Shown here in pieces: positions 1 through 9,137 of a stretch of DNA of 64,000 nt (position 1 is its first letter; each line of letters opens with the position of its first letter). The notes under the pieces are model-generated. The model had not been told where the DNA came from, ran no database searches, and worked only from the letters and a program-made list of their open reading frames with translations. Made by a program: the position numbers and the translations under genes. Source of the stretch: Bacillus weihaiensis (GTDB lineage Bacteria; Bacillota; Bacilli; Bacillales; Bacillaceae); assembly GCF_001889165.1 (NCBI RefSeq), contig NZ_CP016020.1, positions 620,001 through 684,000 of the forward strand. The letters are read 5' to 3'.

Positions 1-1
1 T

Positions 2-772
2 GAAGAAATAAAGGATGGAAAAGAAGTAGCAGCATCAATCGCTGAATATGCTATAGAGTGTTCACTAAACAAGGTCTTCGGTTCTGAAACATTAGATTAT
101 GTAGTGGATGAAGGCGTTCAAATTCATGGCGGCTATGGCTTTATGGCAGAGTATGAAGTAGAGCGTATCTATCGTGATTCACGTATTAACCGTATCTTCG
201 AAGGAACAAATGAGATTAATCGCCTGTTAGTGCCAGGCACCTATCTTCGTAAAGCAATGAAGGGTGAGCTTCCGTTATTCCAAAAAGCACAAAGCTTGCA
301 AGAGGAACTGATGATGCTGATGCCTCAAGAAGTAGGTGATGGAACTTTAGAGCAAGAAAAATATTTACTAACAAACGCTAAGAAAATCGGTATTTTAATT
401 GCTGGATTGGCAGCTCAAAAGTACGGAAAAGAATTGCAAAAAGAGCAAGAAGTGCTAGTGAATATTGCTGATATTGTAAGTAATATTTATGCAATGGAAT
501 CTGCAATCCTACGAACAGAAAAAGCTATTGCTAATTCTGGAGAAGAGAAAAATCAACAGAAATTATTATACACTCAAGTGTATTGCCAAGAAGCATTTAA
601 CGAAATTGAAGCACATGCAAAAGAATCACTTATATCCATTGAATCAGGAGATTCTTTACGTATGATGATATCTGCTCTTCGCAAATTCACAAGACATACC
701 CCAATTAATGTTATTGGGAAAAAACGAGAAATTGCGGCAGCGATTATTGAGAAGAATGCGTATTTATCTTAA
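2..772 (+). CDS. fadE: Acyl-CoA dehydrogenase, C-terminal part (5' truncated by window edge)
   Basis: The reading frame is open from the first bases, so only the last 256 residues are present. The fragment has the FAD-binding part of acyl-CoA dehydrogenases: the QIHGGYGF motif followed by ERIYRDSRINRIFEGTNEI, and then the extra C-terminal helical domain of the long FadE/YusJ type. The enzyme catalyses the first oxidation step of fatty acid beta-oxidation. In B. subtilis yusJ (fadE) ends next to yusI and gcvH, as here. A GTG at 104 is internal and should not be taken as the start. A hairpin terminator follows at once. Confidence 0.92.
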   Translation, partial: EEIKDGKEVAASIAEYAIECSLNKVFGSETLDYVVDEGVQIHGGYGFMAEYEVERIYRDSRINRIFEGTNEINRLLVPGTYLRKAMKGELPLFQKAQSLQEELMMLMPQEVGDGTLEQEKYLLTNAKKIGILIAGLAAQKYGKELQKEQEVLVNIADIVSNIYAMESAILRTEKAIANSGEEKNQQKLLYTQVYCQEAFNEIEAHAKESLISIESGDSLRMMISALRKFTRHTPINVIGKKREIAAAIIEKNAYLS

Positions 773-795
773 GGAATCAATAAAGAAAAAATGTG

Positions 796-820
796 AGGCT
801 GACTAACCATCAGCCTTTTT
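796..820 (+). terminator. Intrinsic terminator of fadE
   Basis: Seven-base stem AGGCTGA/TCAGCCT with a seven-base loop, followed by five T residues, 24 bases after the fadE stop. Confidence 0.8.
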
Positions 821-1205
821 GGTTGCTTAGCGATGCAAAAAGGGATTAACTTCGACATCATGCTCCACCAGTCTGACTTTTGCAAAAAAAGTGTCTAGCC
901 CCTATAGGCATAAACCAATTTAAAATGGAAGGAAAAGGACGATTTATATACTCTAACTATTGTCGAAAAAACACTCTGTTTAGAGTGAGGGATTTCATAA
1001 TAAATAGCCAAAACGTTTAAAAGGAGCCGATTCTATAAACAAAGACACTTGCCATTAATTATTTACAAACATATTTAGAACAGTAACAGGAGCTTCTGAT
1101 ATCAATAGTAAGAGTCTATCTGGCCTTAAGACACTTGATAGTAGGATTGTTTATCCACCTATGATAAGATAAAATGAGAAAAAAGTTTCTTAAAGGTGGT
1201 GAAGA
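821..1205. other. Intergenic region with repeat remnant
   Basis: No convincing gene. Bases 1000-1038 (ATAAATAGCC, then TTTAAAAGG and TTCTATA) match the 3' end of the dispersed repeat copy at 17081-17120, so this looks like a decayed copy of the same family. Immediately before yusI is its ribosome binding site, AAAGGTGGTGA. Confidence 0.4.
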
Positions 1206-1568
1206 ATGATGGCTCTAGACTTCTATTGGTATCCAAAATGTGGGACATGCCGTAAAGCGAAAAAATGGTTAGAAGAAAATAATCAAGATGTAAACGAAAT
1301 ACATATTGTTGAAAACCCACCAAGTAAAGATGAGTTAACGGCAATTTATAAAAAAAGTGGACTTGATCTTAAGAAATTCTTCAATACTAGTGGTCAAAAA
1401 TATCGTCAATTAGGTTTGAAAGATAAACTACCAGATATGAGCGAGGATGAAATTCTTGAATTGCTCTCTTCTGATGGCATGTTAATTAAAAGACCGATTA
1501 CGGTTGGTAGTGACAACATAACAGTAGGTTTTAAAGAAGAACAATTTAAGGATGCATGGTTAGCTTAA
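1206..1568 (+). CDS. yusI: Spx/ArsC-family thioredoxin-fold protein (YusI-like)
   Basis: A 120-residue protein of the ArsC/Spx/MgsR family. The N-terminal CGTC motif (in WYPKCGTCRKAKKW) sits at the end of the first beta strand, as in arsenate reductases and Spx. The C-terminal part has the family element LIKRPI. It is the positional equivalent of B. subtilis yusI between fadE and gcvH. True arsenate reductase activity is not implied; many family members are regulators or of unknown role. AAAGGTGGTGA precedes two consecutive ATG codons at 1206 and 1209, and either could be the start. Confidence 0.85.
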   Translation: MMALDFYWYPKCGTCRKAKKWLEENNQDVNEIHIVENPPSKDELTAIYKKSGLDLKKFFNTSGQKYRQLGLKDKLPDMSEDEILELLSSDGMLIKRPITVGSDNITVGFKEEQFKDAWLA

Positions 1569-1815
1569 GCTACTCTCCATTGCATGGCCTAAATTAAAGG
1601 ACTGAAATAGGTTTATTCAAAAGAAATTGTTGCATGACTTGCTATAAACTGGTACAACAGTAGTGTTAATAGGTGTACGTTTTTAAAAAATCATTGCTTG
1701 GAGTATAGATACACCTGAGACAGGATCATACCGAAGTGATGATAGAAGAAAATAGGCCCTTATTTAACCATCATTTACTACGATGAAAACTTTATGCTTA
1801 CTAGGAGGCAATACA

Positions 1816-2199
1816 ATGAACATACCGAAGGAATTACGTTATTCAGAAGAGCACGAATGGGTAAAAGTTGAAGACAATAAAGTGCGAATTGGTATTACAG
1901 ATTTCGCTCAATCCGAGTTAGGTGATATTGTATTCGTAGAATTACCTGAAGTTGGAGATGACATTAAAGCTGATGAGCCATTTGGTAGCGTTGAATCAGT
2001 AAAAACTGTTTCTGAACTTTATGCACCAATCAGCGGTAAAGTCGTTGAAATTAATAGTGATTTAGATGATAGTCCTGAATTCGTGAATGAATCTCCATAT
2101 GAAAAAGCATGGATGGTCGTAGTAGAACCAACAAACATTGAAGATGTTGAAAAATTAATGACAGCAGAACAATATGAAGAAATGACGAATGAAGGCTAA
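1816..2199 (+). CDS. gcvH: Glycine cleavage system H protein
   Basis: Lipoyl carrier protein of 127 residues, the normal family length. The attachment lysine is K63 in [10 protein letters not shown], preceded by the biotinyl/lipoyl hammerhead fold. In glycine cleavage it shuttles the aminomethyl group between P, T and L proteins. In Bacillus it also serves as the carrier on which octanoate and lipoate are first assembled, which links it to lipA at 29.6 kb. The start is ATG 1816, nine bases after AGGAGG at 1803. The frame extends back to 1783, but that start has no ribosome binding site. No glycine riboswitch is visible upstream. Confidence 0.95.
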   Translation: MNIPKELRYSEEHEWVKVEDNKVRIGITDFAQSELGDIVFVELPEVGDDIKADEPFGSVESVKTVSELYAPISGKVVEINSDLDDSPEFVNESPYEKAWMVVVEPTNIEDVEKLMTAEQYEEMTNEG

Positions 2200-2218
2200 T
2201 AAAGCATGATATGAAAAA

Positions 2219-2259
2219 ATATGGACACCCTAAAAGTAGGTAAAGGAGGGTGTCCATAT
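2219..2259 (+). promoter_or_regulatory. Perfect 13-bp inverted repeat covering the yusG ribosome binding site and start
   Basis: ATATGGACACCCT at 2219-2231 is the exact reverse complement of AGGGTGTCCATAT at 2247-2259. The 15-base loop between them holds the first part of the Shine-Dalgarno sequence. The right arm contains the rest of it and the A and T of the yusG start codon (ATG 2258-2260). No T run follows, so it is not an ordinary terminator. In RNA it would hide the translation start of yusG. Confidence 0.6.
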
Positions 2260-2494
2260 GTCTATACAAAAACAACGATTAGATATTACAGACAGAGTCG
2301 TAGGGAAATTTGGTGATGGACAATTGAATCTTTATCTTGAAAAAGAGAAAATTGGCCAGATGGTTACAGAAAACCAATATAACTTAAAACAAGGCTTTGA
2401 ATTTGATCAAAATCGCTTTTACCAATATGCAGATGTTGTAACAGGTAAAGATCAAAAATATGTTGATTGTGATGATGAAAATGGATGGTGCTAA
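2258..2494 (+). CDS. yusG: Conserved small protein YusG
   Basis: A 78-residue hydrophilic protein of the YusG family, function unknown. Residues are mostly charged and polar, with a short cysteine-containing acidic tail (DCDDENGWC). It lies directly after gcvH, as in B. subtilis. The ribosome binding site AAAGGAGGG is strong, but it is embedded in a perfect inverted repeat that also covers the start codon, so translation may be controlled. A strong terminator begins one base after the stop. Confidence 0.8.
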   Translation: MSIQKQRLDITDRVVGKFGDGQLNLYLEKEKIGQMVTENQYNLKQGFEFDQNRFYQYADVVTGKDQKYVDCDDENGWC

Positions 2495-2520
2495 GCAGTG
2501 GTAAATCCACTGCTCTTTTT
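2495..2520 (+). terminator. Intrinsic terminator of gcvH-yusG
   Basis: Stem GCAGTGG/CCACTGC with a five-base loop and a T-rich tail, right after the yusG stop. Confidence 0.88.
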
Positions 2521-2635
2521 GCCATTATTATGTAACGATAAAGATTTGTCAAAAATCATGAAAATAAAGGGAAACAACCTCGACAAATCGAATAAGGTAT
2601 AGAAAGATTCTTATTTCAAAAAACAGGTGATGGCT

Positions 2636-2983
2636 ATGTCGTTAGTTGAGGTTGAAAAAGTAATAATTGTTGAAGGTAAGTCAGATAAAAAGAAAGTATT
2701 ACATGTGCTAGCAGAACAAATTGAAATTATCTGTACAAACGGTACAATTAGCTTATCAAAAATGGATGAACTTATTGATGAATTATATTTAAAAGATGTT
2801 TATATTTTAGTTGATTCAGATGATGCAGGCGATCGACTCAGAAAACAATTTAAGCGAGAGTTTCCAGAAGCATCTCATCTTTATATTGATAAAACCTACA
2901 GAGAAGTTGCAACTGCACCTGATCAACATATAGCATCAGTTCTACTAAGTGCCAATATAGACGTTAATGCGAAATATCTATAA
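2636..2983 (+). CDS. yusF: TOPRIM-domain protein YusF
   Basis: A 115-residue stand-alone TOPRIM domain. The first motif is VIIVEGKSDKKKV with the catalytic-type glutamate. The second is LVDSDDAGDRLRKQF, holding the DxD pair that binds magnesium. Small TOPRIM proteins of this kind resemble the RNase M5 and primase domains, but the substrate is unknown. AGGTG at 2625-2629 fits the ATG at 2636 best (six-base spacing). The frame also has GTG 2627 and ATG 2630, which overlap that Shine-Dalgarno sequence. It starts the yusF-yusE pair. Confidence 0.82.
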   Translation: MSLVEVEKVIIVEGKSDKKKVLHVLAEQIEIICTNGTISLSKMDELIDELYLKDVYILVDSDDAGDRLRKQFKREFPEASHLYIDKTYREVATAPDQHIASVLLSANIDVNAKYL

Positions 2984-3004
2984 AAGGGGAAATATCAGCT
3001 AGTT

Positions 3005-3304
3005 ATGAAAGAGTGGAATGAAAAAAAATTACTAATAAACGATAAAGGGCTTATGTTGCTCTATTTGTATACCCCGATGTGTGGTACATGCCAGTTGGCA
3101 AAGAAAATGTTGACAGTAGTTGATGAATTAATTTCGACAACAATCTACCAAGTGAATTTAAATTATTTTCCAGAAGATGCAAAAGCTTTAGGGATAGAAA
3201 GTGTTCCATGCATGCTTGTTTATCAAGATGGAATCCTAAAAGAAAAAGTCTATGCCTTTCAATCAGTCGCACATCTTTATGAATTAGTAAAAGCTTATCA
3301 CTAA
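3005..3304 (+). CDS. yusE: Thioredoxin-like protein YusE
   Basis: A 99-residue thioredoxin-fold protein with the active-site motif CGTC in YTPMCGTCQLAKKML, followed by the cis-proline region GIESVPCMLVY. It probably acts in the cytoplasm as a disulfide reductase or exchange protein; there is no signal peptide. The motif CGTC differs from the CGPC of housekeeping thioredoxin. It is 21 bases downstream of yusF and likely cotranscribed. The ribosome binding site is weak (AAAGGGGA lies about 15 bases upstream). Confidence 0.85.
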   Translation: MKEWNEKKLLINDKGLMLLYLYTPMCGTCQLAKKMLTVVDELISTTIYQVNLNYFPEDAKALGIESVPCMLVYQDGILKEKVYAFQSVAHLYELVKAYH

Positions 3305-3427
3305 TATGTGACATATTTCTCGGGAAATATATGTTTAAAGCAGAAACTGTCGACTTCTTTTTAAAGGATTCTTCTGATTTTTAAGGAAAGTAGTAAAAAC
3401 TACTTTAAATCGGGGGGTCTTTTTTTT

Positions 3428-3745
3428 ATGTCGCTAAATTTGTTTGTTGATAGCTTGAAAAAGAAAAACTATGTCTTAACCGAAATGATACAAACATCAT
3501 TGTTTGTAGAGTTACAGTATCATCATGAACAAAGTGAGTATATCCATGTAACAAGAAAATTTGTGGAAAAATTAGATGGGACTCCAAATAAAGTAGATAT
3601 TAAAATAGTTGGCGATAAAAATGATATTTATGACGTGTTTGAAAATAAAGTAACGTTAAAGCAGTTACTAACATTGAATCAAATTGTCATAAAAGGATCT
3701 TACCGTCATTTTCTAAAGATCGATTCTTTAATTAGATTATGTTAA
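3428..3745 (+). CDS. yusD: Conserved hypothetical protein YusD
   Basis: A 105-residue soluble protein in the position of B. subtilis yusD. I recognise no catalytic motif. The start ATG 3428 follows a run of T residues after GGGGGG, which can serve as Shine-Dalgarno. A short AAAGTAG/CTACTTT hairpin lies just upstream (about 3385-3405), with no direct T run. Assignment rests on synteny (yusE-yusD-met genes) and size. Confidence 0.65.
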   Translation: MSLNLFVDSLKKKNYVLTEMIQTSLFVELQYHHEQSEYIHVTRKFVEKLDGTPNKVDIKIVGDKNDIYDVFENKVTLKQLLTLNQIVIKGSYRHFLKIDSLIRLC

Positions 3746-3851
3746 TTTCACTTGATAAATGGACAACCTTTCCATTAAGATAGAATTAGTCTGAAAAAAC
3801 TGAAAATAGTATGTTTAGGCTTTTCTTATTCATGGATGGGGAGGAATGAAA

Positions 3852-5165
3852 ATGGAACAAAAGCAATATCGGCCAGAAACAGTCACAATTCACGGAGGGT
3901 TAAAAAAGGATGCTATGACAGGAGCACGATCTGTTCCGATTTACCAGTCAAACGCTTACCTATTTGACAATACAGATCATGCAGCTAATTTATTTGGTTT
4001 AAAGGAACCGGGTTACATTTATACAAGAATTCATAATCCCACGTCTTCTGTGTTTGAAGAAAGAGTAGCACAGTTGGAAGGAGGAATAGGGAGTTTAGCT
4101 GTTGCAAGTGGAATGGCAGCGATTACCCTTTCTATCTTAAACATAGCTGGAGCAGGTGATGAAATAGTATCTGCTTCTACTTTATATGGCGGTACTTACA
4201 ACTTGTTTGCTAATACTTTACCTAAGTATGGAATTAAAACACATTTTGTAGATCCGAAAAATTCGGAAAATTTCAGAGCTGCGATTACTCCAAATACGAA
4301 AGCCATTTTTGCTGAGACAATTGGGAACCCTAGCTTAGATGTTCTCGATATTAAAGCTGTAGCTGACATTGCTCATGAAGCTGGAATTCCTCTCATTATT
4401 GATAACACCTTTGCTACGCCGTATCTATGTAGACCTATAGAGCATGGAGCTGATATCGTTGTGCATTCAGCTACAAAATGGCTTTTAGGAAACGGCACCA
4501 CTCTTGGTGGGGTAATTGTAGACGGTGGAAACTTTGATTGGAATAGCCCAAAGTTTCCTGGATTTACGACACCAGATCCTAGCTACCATGATTTAGTTTA
4601 TGCTGAGGCATTAGGTGAGGTGGCTTATATTAGTAAGGCAAGAGTTCAATTACTAAGAGATTTGGGTCCAGCAATTAGTCCTTATAATTCTTTCCAATTC
4701 AATTTAGGTCTTGAAACTCTCCATGTGAGAATGAAAGAACACGTATCGAATGCAAGAAAAATGGTTCAATATCTAGAAAGCCATCCAGCTGTAGAGTGGG
4801 TTCTTTACCCTGAGCACGAGAAACACCCAGCGAAAGAGCTTGCTGCGAAATATTTACCAAAGGGTGCTGGATCAGTGGTTGTGTTTGGAATTAAAGGTGG
4901 TAGAGATGCAGGAGCTTCACTTATTAATAACGTTGAGCTTTGGTCGCATGTCGCAAACGTTGGGGATGCAAAAAGTTTAATTATCCATCCCGCAAGTACT
5001 ACTCATCAGCAATTGAATACAGAGGATTTAAAGAAATCTGGCGTTACAGAAGATTTAATTCGTCTTTCAGTTGGAATCGAGCATATTGATGATTTAGTAG
5101 AGGACTTGGATCAAGCTATTTTTAAGGCAACAGGTGTGAAAGGCCTTGAAAACGTTCATTCTTAA
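3852..5165 (+). CDS. metY: O-acetylhomoserine aminocarboxypropyltransferase (sulfhydrylase)
   Basis: A PLP enzyme of the Cys/Met-metabolism family, 437 residues. It joins O-acetylhomoserine with sulfide (or methanethiol) to give homocysteine or methionine. The PLP lysine is K209 in [13 protein letters not shown]. The [22 protein letters not shown] block and the Asp in [12 protein letters not shown] are also clear. ATG 3852 is seven bases after GGGGAGG; the earlier ATG 3846 is only one base from it. It is probably a single-gene unit with its own terminator. It is next to the methionine importer, but no S-box is visible in its 100-base leader. Confidence 0.93.
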   Translation: MEQKQYRPETVTIHGGLKKDAMTGARSVPIYQSNAYLFDNTDHAANLFGLKEPGYIYTRIHNPTSSVFEERVAQLEGGIGSLAVASGMAAITLSILNIAGAGDEIVSASTLYGGTYNLFANTLPKYGIKTHFVDPKNSENFRAAITPNTKAIFAETIGNPSLDVLDIKAVADIAHEAGIPLIIDNTFATPYLCRPIEHGADIVVHSATKWLLGNGTTLGGVIVDGGNFDWNSPKFPGFTTPDPSYHDLVYAEALGEVAYISKARVQLLRDLGPAISPYNSFQFNLGLETLHVRMKEHVSNARKMVQYLESHPAVEWVLYPEHEKHPAKELAAKYLPKGAGSVVVFGIKGGRDAGASLINNVELWSHVANVGDAKSLIIHPASTTHQQLNTEDLKKSGVTEDLIRLSVGIEHIDDLVEDLDQAIFKATGVKGLENVHS

Positions 5166-5198
5166 TTAACATAAACGAATAAGGAATTTCTCTATATA

Positions 5199-5345
5199 AA
5201 AGGGGCTGACCCAAAAGGCTTGATTTTAGACCTTGGGTTAGCCTTTTTTCATCCGTTTATCTTTTCATTCAGGTAAACGTAAAACCCGCGACGTTCCATG
5301 CACTCCAGTCACAAAGTTAACTTGAGCCTCCTCTCCTCATTCCTC
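5199..5345 (+). repeat. Partial copy of dispersed Bacillus repeat
   Basis: Bases 5199-5345 match the left 150 bases of the element at 30756: the hairpin, then TTCAGGTAAACGTAAAA, then CGACGTTCCAT and CTCCAGTCAC. The copy is degraded after that. No coding sequence is visible in it. Confidence 0.7.
5203..5249 (+). terminator. Terminator-like hairpin after metY, part of a repeat
   Basis: GGCTGACCCA at 5203-5212 pairs with TGGGTTAGCC at 5234-5243 (one G-U pair), followed by six T residues. The same hairpin occurs at 30759-30803 as the left end of the insertion-sequence remnant, so this terminator seems to have come from a mobile repeat. Confidence 0.7.
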
Positions 5346-5608
5346 CTACTTAATTGGTTTTGCAAAAAAAAAGAGCTGTAATTCCAATGAGGGTTTGTGA
5401 GAAAAATACAATGAATGAAAGGGTAAATAGAATAAATTTGACTGCGTTTACAACCTAGTAGTCACTTGGAATACCACCATCATGGTAAAATTAGTATAAA
5501 AATATTTAAATTATTATAATTGACAGTGAAAGATTTAGCATGATACAATCACACTCGTATTCAAAACTCACTTAAGAACGTATTGAACGTTCATTATATA
5601 TTGATTAT

Positions 5609-5769
5609 CTCTTATCAAGAGAGGTGGAGGGAAGTGCCCTATGAAGCCCGGCAACCATCAACTTACTTAGAGTTGAAGTGGTGCCAATTCACTCAAAGCG
5701 TATGCTTTGAAAGATGAGAGAAAGGTTTTTCCTTATGCCTTTCTGCTCATATGCAGAAAGGCATTTTTA
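5609..5769 (+). promoter_or_regulatory. SAM riboswitch (S-box) with terminator, controls metNPQ
   Basis: Classical S-box. The P1 arms are CTCTTATC (5609-5616) and GATGAGAG (5713-5720). Conserved core blocks include AGAGGTGGAGGGA, CCCTATGAAGCCCGGCAACC and the GTGCCAATTC segment. A strong terminator follows, with stem 5735-5746/5753-5764 and then T residues. S-adenosylmethionine binding favours termination, so the downstream methionine importer is switched off when SAM is plentiful. Confidence 0.96.
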
Positions 5770-5882
5770 TTTATAAAACATATTTCTACTACAAAAGCTA
5801 GCTTTTAAACAGTTGTAGCAGACATAGTAAAAGAATATATAGAGAAATAAAAGTGAGCGAAATTTAGAAAGAAGGTGACAGG

Positions 5883-6908
5883 ATGATTCTCTTAAAGGAT
5901 GTAAACAAAACTTATGAAACAAAGTCAGGTAAAGTGAATGCTGTTCAGAATGTTAACCTCGAGATTCAAAAAGGTGAGATCTATGGCATAATCGGTTACA
6001 GTGGTGCGGGGAAAAGCTCTTTAATACGATTATTAAACGGATTAGAAAAACCAACAAGCGGAACGATTCAAGTTGCAGGAAATGATATCGGAACAATAAA
6101 GGGTTCTACTCTACGAGAGGCACGCCAAGAAATTAGTATGATCTTCCAACACTTTAATTTACTTTGGTCAAGAACAGTCCGTGAAAATATTGCGTTTCCA
6201 TTAGAGATTGCAGGTGTTAGGAAGGCCGCTAGAAAAGCAAGAGTTGATGAATTAATTAAATTGGTGGGATTAGAAGGAAGAGAGGATGCGTATCCTTCTC
6301 AATTAAGTGGTGGGCAAAAACAACGTGTTGGAATTGCAAGAGCTCTAGCAAATAACCCAAAGGTGTTGTTATGTGATGAAGCAACGTCAGCACTTGATCC
6401 ACAAACTACTGATTCTATTTTAGATTTACTAGTTGATATTAACGAACGACTTGGTTTAACAATCGTGTTAATTACACATGAAATGCATGTTATCCGAAAA
6501 ATATGTCATCGTGTGGCTGTAATGGAAAGTGGAGAAGTTGTAGAGGAAGGTAATGTACTAGATGTATTTAGAAATCCAAAACAACCGATTACGAAACGAT
6601 TCGTTAAGCAAGTAACGGAACCAGAAGAAACTAATGAAGTAGTCGGACATTTATTAGAGCTCTATCCTAAAGGTAGAGTCATTCAATTGACCTTTGTAGG
6701 GGAAGCTGCAGAGCAACCATTAATGACAAATCTCATTCGAAAATACGATATAGAAGTCAATATTCTCCAAGGGAAAATATCACAAACTCAAAGTGGTTCA
6801 TATGGAAATTTATTTATACATCTTGATGGGGAAGAGCTAGAAGTAAATAAAGCGTTAAGCTATATTTATGAACAACAAGTAGAAGTTGAGGTGATTGCAA
6901 ATGCTTGA
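5883..6908 (+). CDS. metN: Methionine ABC transporter ATP-binding protein
   Basis: A 341-residue ATPase of the D/L-methionine importer. Walker A GYSGAGKS is at residues 38-45, signature LSGGQKQR at 141-148 and Walker B VLLCDEAT at 161-168. The C-terminal 90 residues form the NIL domain that senses methionine and gives trans-inhibition in this family. AAGGTGA lies upstream of ATG 5883. It is the first gene of metNPQ, about 115 bases after the S-box terminator. The last 8 bases overlap metP. Confidence 0.96.
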   Translation: MILLKDVNKTYETKSGKVNAVQNVNLEIQKGEIYGIIGYSGAGKSSLIRLLNGLEKPTSGTIQVAGNDIGTIKGSTLREARQEISMIFQHFNLLWSRTVRENIAFPLEIAGVRKAARKARVDELIKLVGLEGREDAYPSQLSGGQKQRVGIARALANNPKVLLCDEATSALDPQTTDSILDLLVDINERLGLTIVLITHEMHVIRKICHRVAVMESGEVVEEGNVLDVFRNPKQPITKRFVKQVTEPEETNEVVGHLLELYPKGRVIQLTFVGEAAEQPLMTNLIRKYDIEVNILQGKISQTQSGSYGNLFIHLDGEELEVNKALSYIYEQQVEVEVIANA

Positions 6909-7569
6909 GCAGCTGTTACCTGAAGTAAAATGGGAAAAGGTTTGGGATGCAACATATGAAACAACCTATATGACGGGTGTTTCTGTAATAGCTACATTTA
7001 TTATCGGTTTAATACTAGGATTACTATTATTTTTAACATCAAAGGGAAATATATGGAGTAATAGCTTAATCAATAGTGTTTTATCAGGTATTGTGAATAT
7101 TTTTAGGTCTATTCCATTCATTATACTTGTTATTTTACTTTTACCTTTTACAAAAATTGTGGTTGGCTCAATACTTGGTGCAAATGCCGCTTTACCAGCT
7201 TTAATTATCGGCTCAGCACCTTTCTATGCAAGAATGGTTGAGTTAGCTCTTAGAGAAGTGGATAAAGGGGTAATCGAGGCAGCAAAATCAATGGGGGCAA
7301 AAACTTCTACTATTATGTGGAAAGTGTTATTCCCAGAATCACTTCCTGCACTTATTTCTGGCATAACTGTAACAGCCATTGCTTTAGTTGGCTTTACTGC
7401 TATGGCGGGTGTGGTTGGTGCTGGAGGGTTAGGTGACCTTGCGTATAGAGAAGGTTTCCAACGTAATAACTTTGAAGTGACGATTATTGCAACCATCTTC
7501 ATCTTAATTATTGTGTTTATTATCCAAATTATTGGTGATATCTTAGTAAAAATAACTGACAAACGTTAG
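6901..7569 (+). CDS. metP: Methionine ABC transporter permease
   Basis: A 222-residue membrane protein with about five transmembrane segments and the EAA-type loop (EAAKSMGAKTSTIMWKVLFPES) that contacts MetN. GAGGTGA at 6888-6894 sets the start at ATG 6901, overlapping the end of metN, which indicates coupled translation. A TTG at 6895 in the same frame sits too close to the Shine-Dalgarno sequence. Confidence 0.95.
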   Translation: MLEQLLPEVKWEKVWDATYETTYMTGVSVIATFIIGLILGLLLFLTSKGNIWSNSLINSVLSGIVNIFRSIPFIILVILLLPFTKIVVGSILGANAALPALIIGSAPFYARMVELALREVDKGVIEAAKSMGAKTSTIMWKVLFPESLPALISGITVTAIALVGFTAMAGVVGAGGLGDLAYREGFQRNNFEVTIIATIFILIIVFIIQIIGDILVKITDKR

Positions 7570-7581
7570 GAGGAAATCGGA

Positions 7582-8433
7582 ATGAAAAAATATCTTTTAT
7601 CAATCGTATTAACTGTTTTTGCTATACTACTTGTTGCATGTGGTGGAGGCGAAAATGAAGCAACTCAAGAAAATAATGCAGGGAATGAAGAAGAAGCAAA
7701 AGTACTTAAAGTAGGTGCAACAACAGTACCTCACGCTGAAATTTTAGAAGAAGCTAAACCTCTTTTAGCTGAAAAAGGAATTGAACTGGAAATTGAAGAG
7801 TTTTCGGATTATCCGATCATTAACCCTGCTCTTGCTGAGGGAGATCTTGATGCCAACTATTTCCAACATGTACCTTACCTAGACAATGCTATTAAAGAAA
7901 ATGGGTTCGAGCTTGAGAATGTTGGAGCAATTCATATTGAACCTTTTGGTATCTATTCTAAAGAATATAAAACATTAGAAGAATTGCCAGAGGGTGCGAA
8001 GATTATTATGAGTAATAATGTTGCTGAAATGGGTCGAGTTTTAGCACTTCTTCAAGAAAAGGGTTTAATTACATTAGATTCAGAAGTAGAAAAAATTAAC
8101 GCAACAAAAGATGATATTATTGAAAATCCAAAAAATCTTGAAATTGTTGATTCAGTTGCACCTGAAATGTTAGCAAGTGCATTTGAAAATAATGAAGGTG
8201 ATGCCGTTATTATTAATGGTAACTATGCTCTTGCAGCAGGTCTAAATCCAGCAGAAGATGCAGTTGCACTTGAGGCTGGAGAAGACAATCCATATGCGAA
8301 TATCATTGTTGTCCGCAGTGAGGATAAAGATAATGAAGAAATTAAAACATTAGTTGAAGTATTAAAATCACAAGAGATTAAAGAGTTTATTAATACAAAA
8401 TATCCTGGATCTGTATTACCAGTAAACGAATAA
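7582..8433 (+). CDS. metQ: Methionine-binding lipoprotein
   Basis: A 283-residue NlpA/MetQ-family substrate-binding protein. The lipobox LVAC places the lipidated cysteine at C20, followed by a Gly/Glu/Asn-rich linker that tethers the domain to the membrane. Family blocks TTVPHAEIL and EGDLDANYFQHVPYL are present. AGGAGG lies 12 bases after the metP stop. It is the last gene of the SAM-riboswitch-controlled operon. Confidence 0.96.
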   Translation: MKKYLLSIVLTVFAILLVACGGGENEATQENNAGNEEEAKVLKVGATTVPHAEILEEAKPLLAEKGIELEIEEFSDYPIINPALAEGDLDANYFQHVPYLDNAIKENGFELENVGAIHIEPFGIYSKEYKTLEELPEGAKIIMSNNVAEMGRVLALLQEKGLITLDSEVEKINATKDDIIENPKNLEIVDSVAPEMLASAFENNEGDAVIINGNYALAAGLNPAEDAVALEAGEDNPYANIIVVRSEDKDNEEIKTLVEVLKSQEIKEFINTKYPGSVLPVNE

Positions 8434-8442
8434 TGTTTTAAA

Positions 8443-8470
8443 AAAGATCTGTGAAAACAGATCTTTTTTT
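8443..8470 (+). terminator. Terminator of metNPQ
   Basis: AAAGATCTGT/ACAGATCTTT stem with a four-base loop and a run of T residues. Confidence 0.9.
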
Positions 8471-8596
8471 ACTATTAATTACAAATGTATTTTGCTCTAT
8501 AAAATTCATAATTACCTTGAAGTAAGATCATCGAATACATTCATCATATTTATACATACTATAATTGATAATGTTATGAAATGGAGATGTGTATGA

Positions 8597-8965
8597 ATGG
8601 AATACCATGAACCTAGAAATTCTACTGAAGCTGCTTTACATGAATACAAGAGTGGTTTAGGTGTGTTTACTCAAAAAATGCCTGAGATTGCACGTCACTA
8701 TAATGCCTTCACAGAAACTTGTTTTATGGAAGGAACACTTTCGCAAAAACAAAAACACCTAATTGCGCTAGGAATTGCAATTAATGCCCAAGATGAATAC
8801 TGTATTATTTATCACACTAAAGGCTGCTTAGATACAGGAGCAAGTGAAGAAGAAATCTTAGAGGCAATTGGTGTAACAGCTGCATTTGGCGGAGGAGCTG
8901 CTATGAGTCAGGCAGTTACCTTAGTCCAAGAATGCATCGTTGAATTAAACGAATTAAAACAATAA
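8597..8965 (+). CDS. yurZ: Carboxymuconolactone decarboxylase/AhpD-family protein (YurZ-like)
   Basis: A 122-residue all-helical CMD/AhpD-like protein. The family signature lies in [19 protein letters not shown], where a glutamate is followed by a cysteine and a histidine in the redox helix. The usual CxxC is replaced by CxxxH with a second Cys five residues on. The physiological substrate is unknown; an alkylhydroperoxidase-type or thiol-redox role is possible. It sits between metQ and suf, close to its B. subtilis position. Confidence 0.8.
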   Translation: MEYHEPRNSTEAALHEYKSGLGVFTQKMPEIARHYNAFTETCFMEGTLSQKQKHLIALGIAINAQDEYCIIYHTKGCLDTGASEEEILEAIGVTAAFGGGAAMSQAVTLVQECIVELNELKQ

Positions 8966-9137
8966 AGTGTGTAAAAGTGAGGATTTTCGAGCAATTGTGC
9001 AAGATAGTTCTGTAAATTAATAGGTGAGTCAGTCATCCGCTTATATCCATTGTCAGATAATCTAACGAGCTTTGAGTTAGTAGAATTTTCTTGTTAAGCT
9101 TATTTGTGTACAATAAATAAGCTGAAAGGATTGATTC

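Noticed and set aside
1569-1815. Glycine riboswitch before gcvH
   Set aside because: A short piece ACCGAAG resembles part of the motif, but the other conserved blocks and the tandem arrangement are missing.
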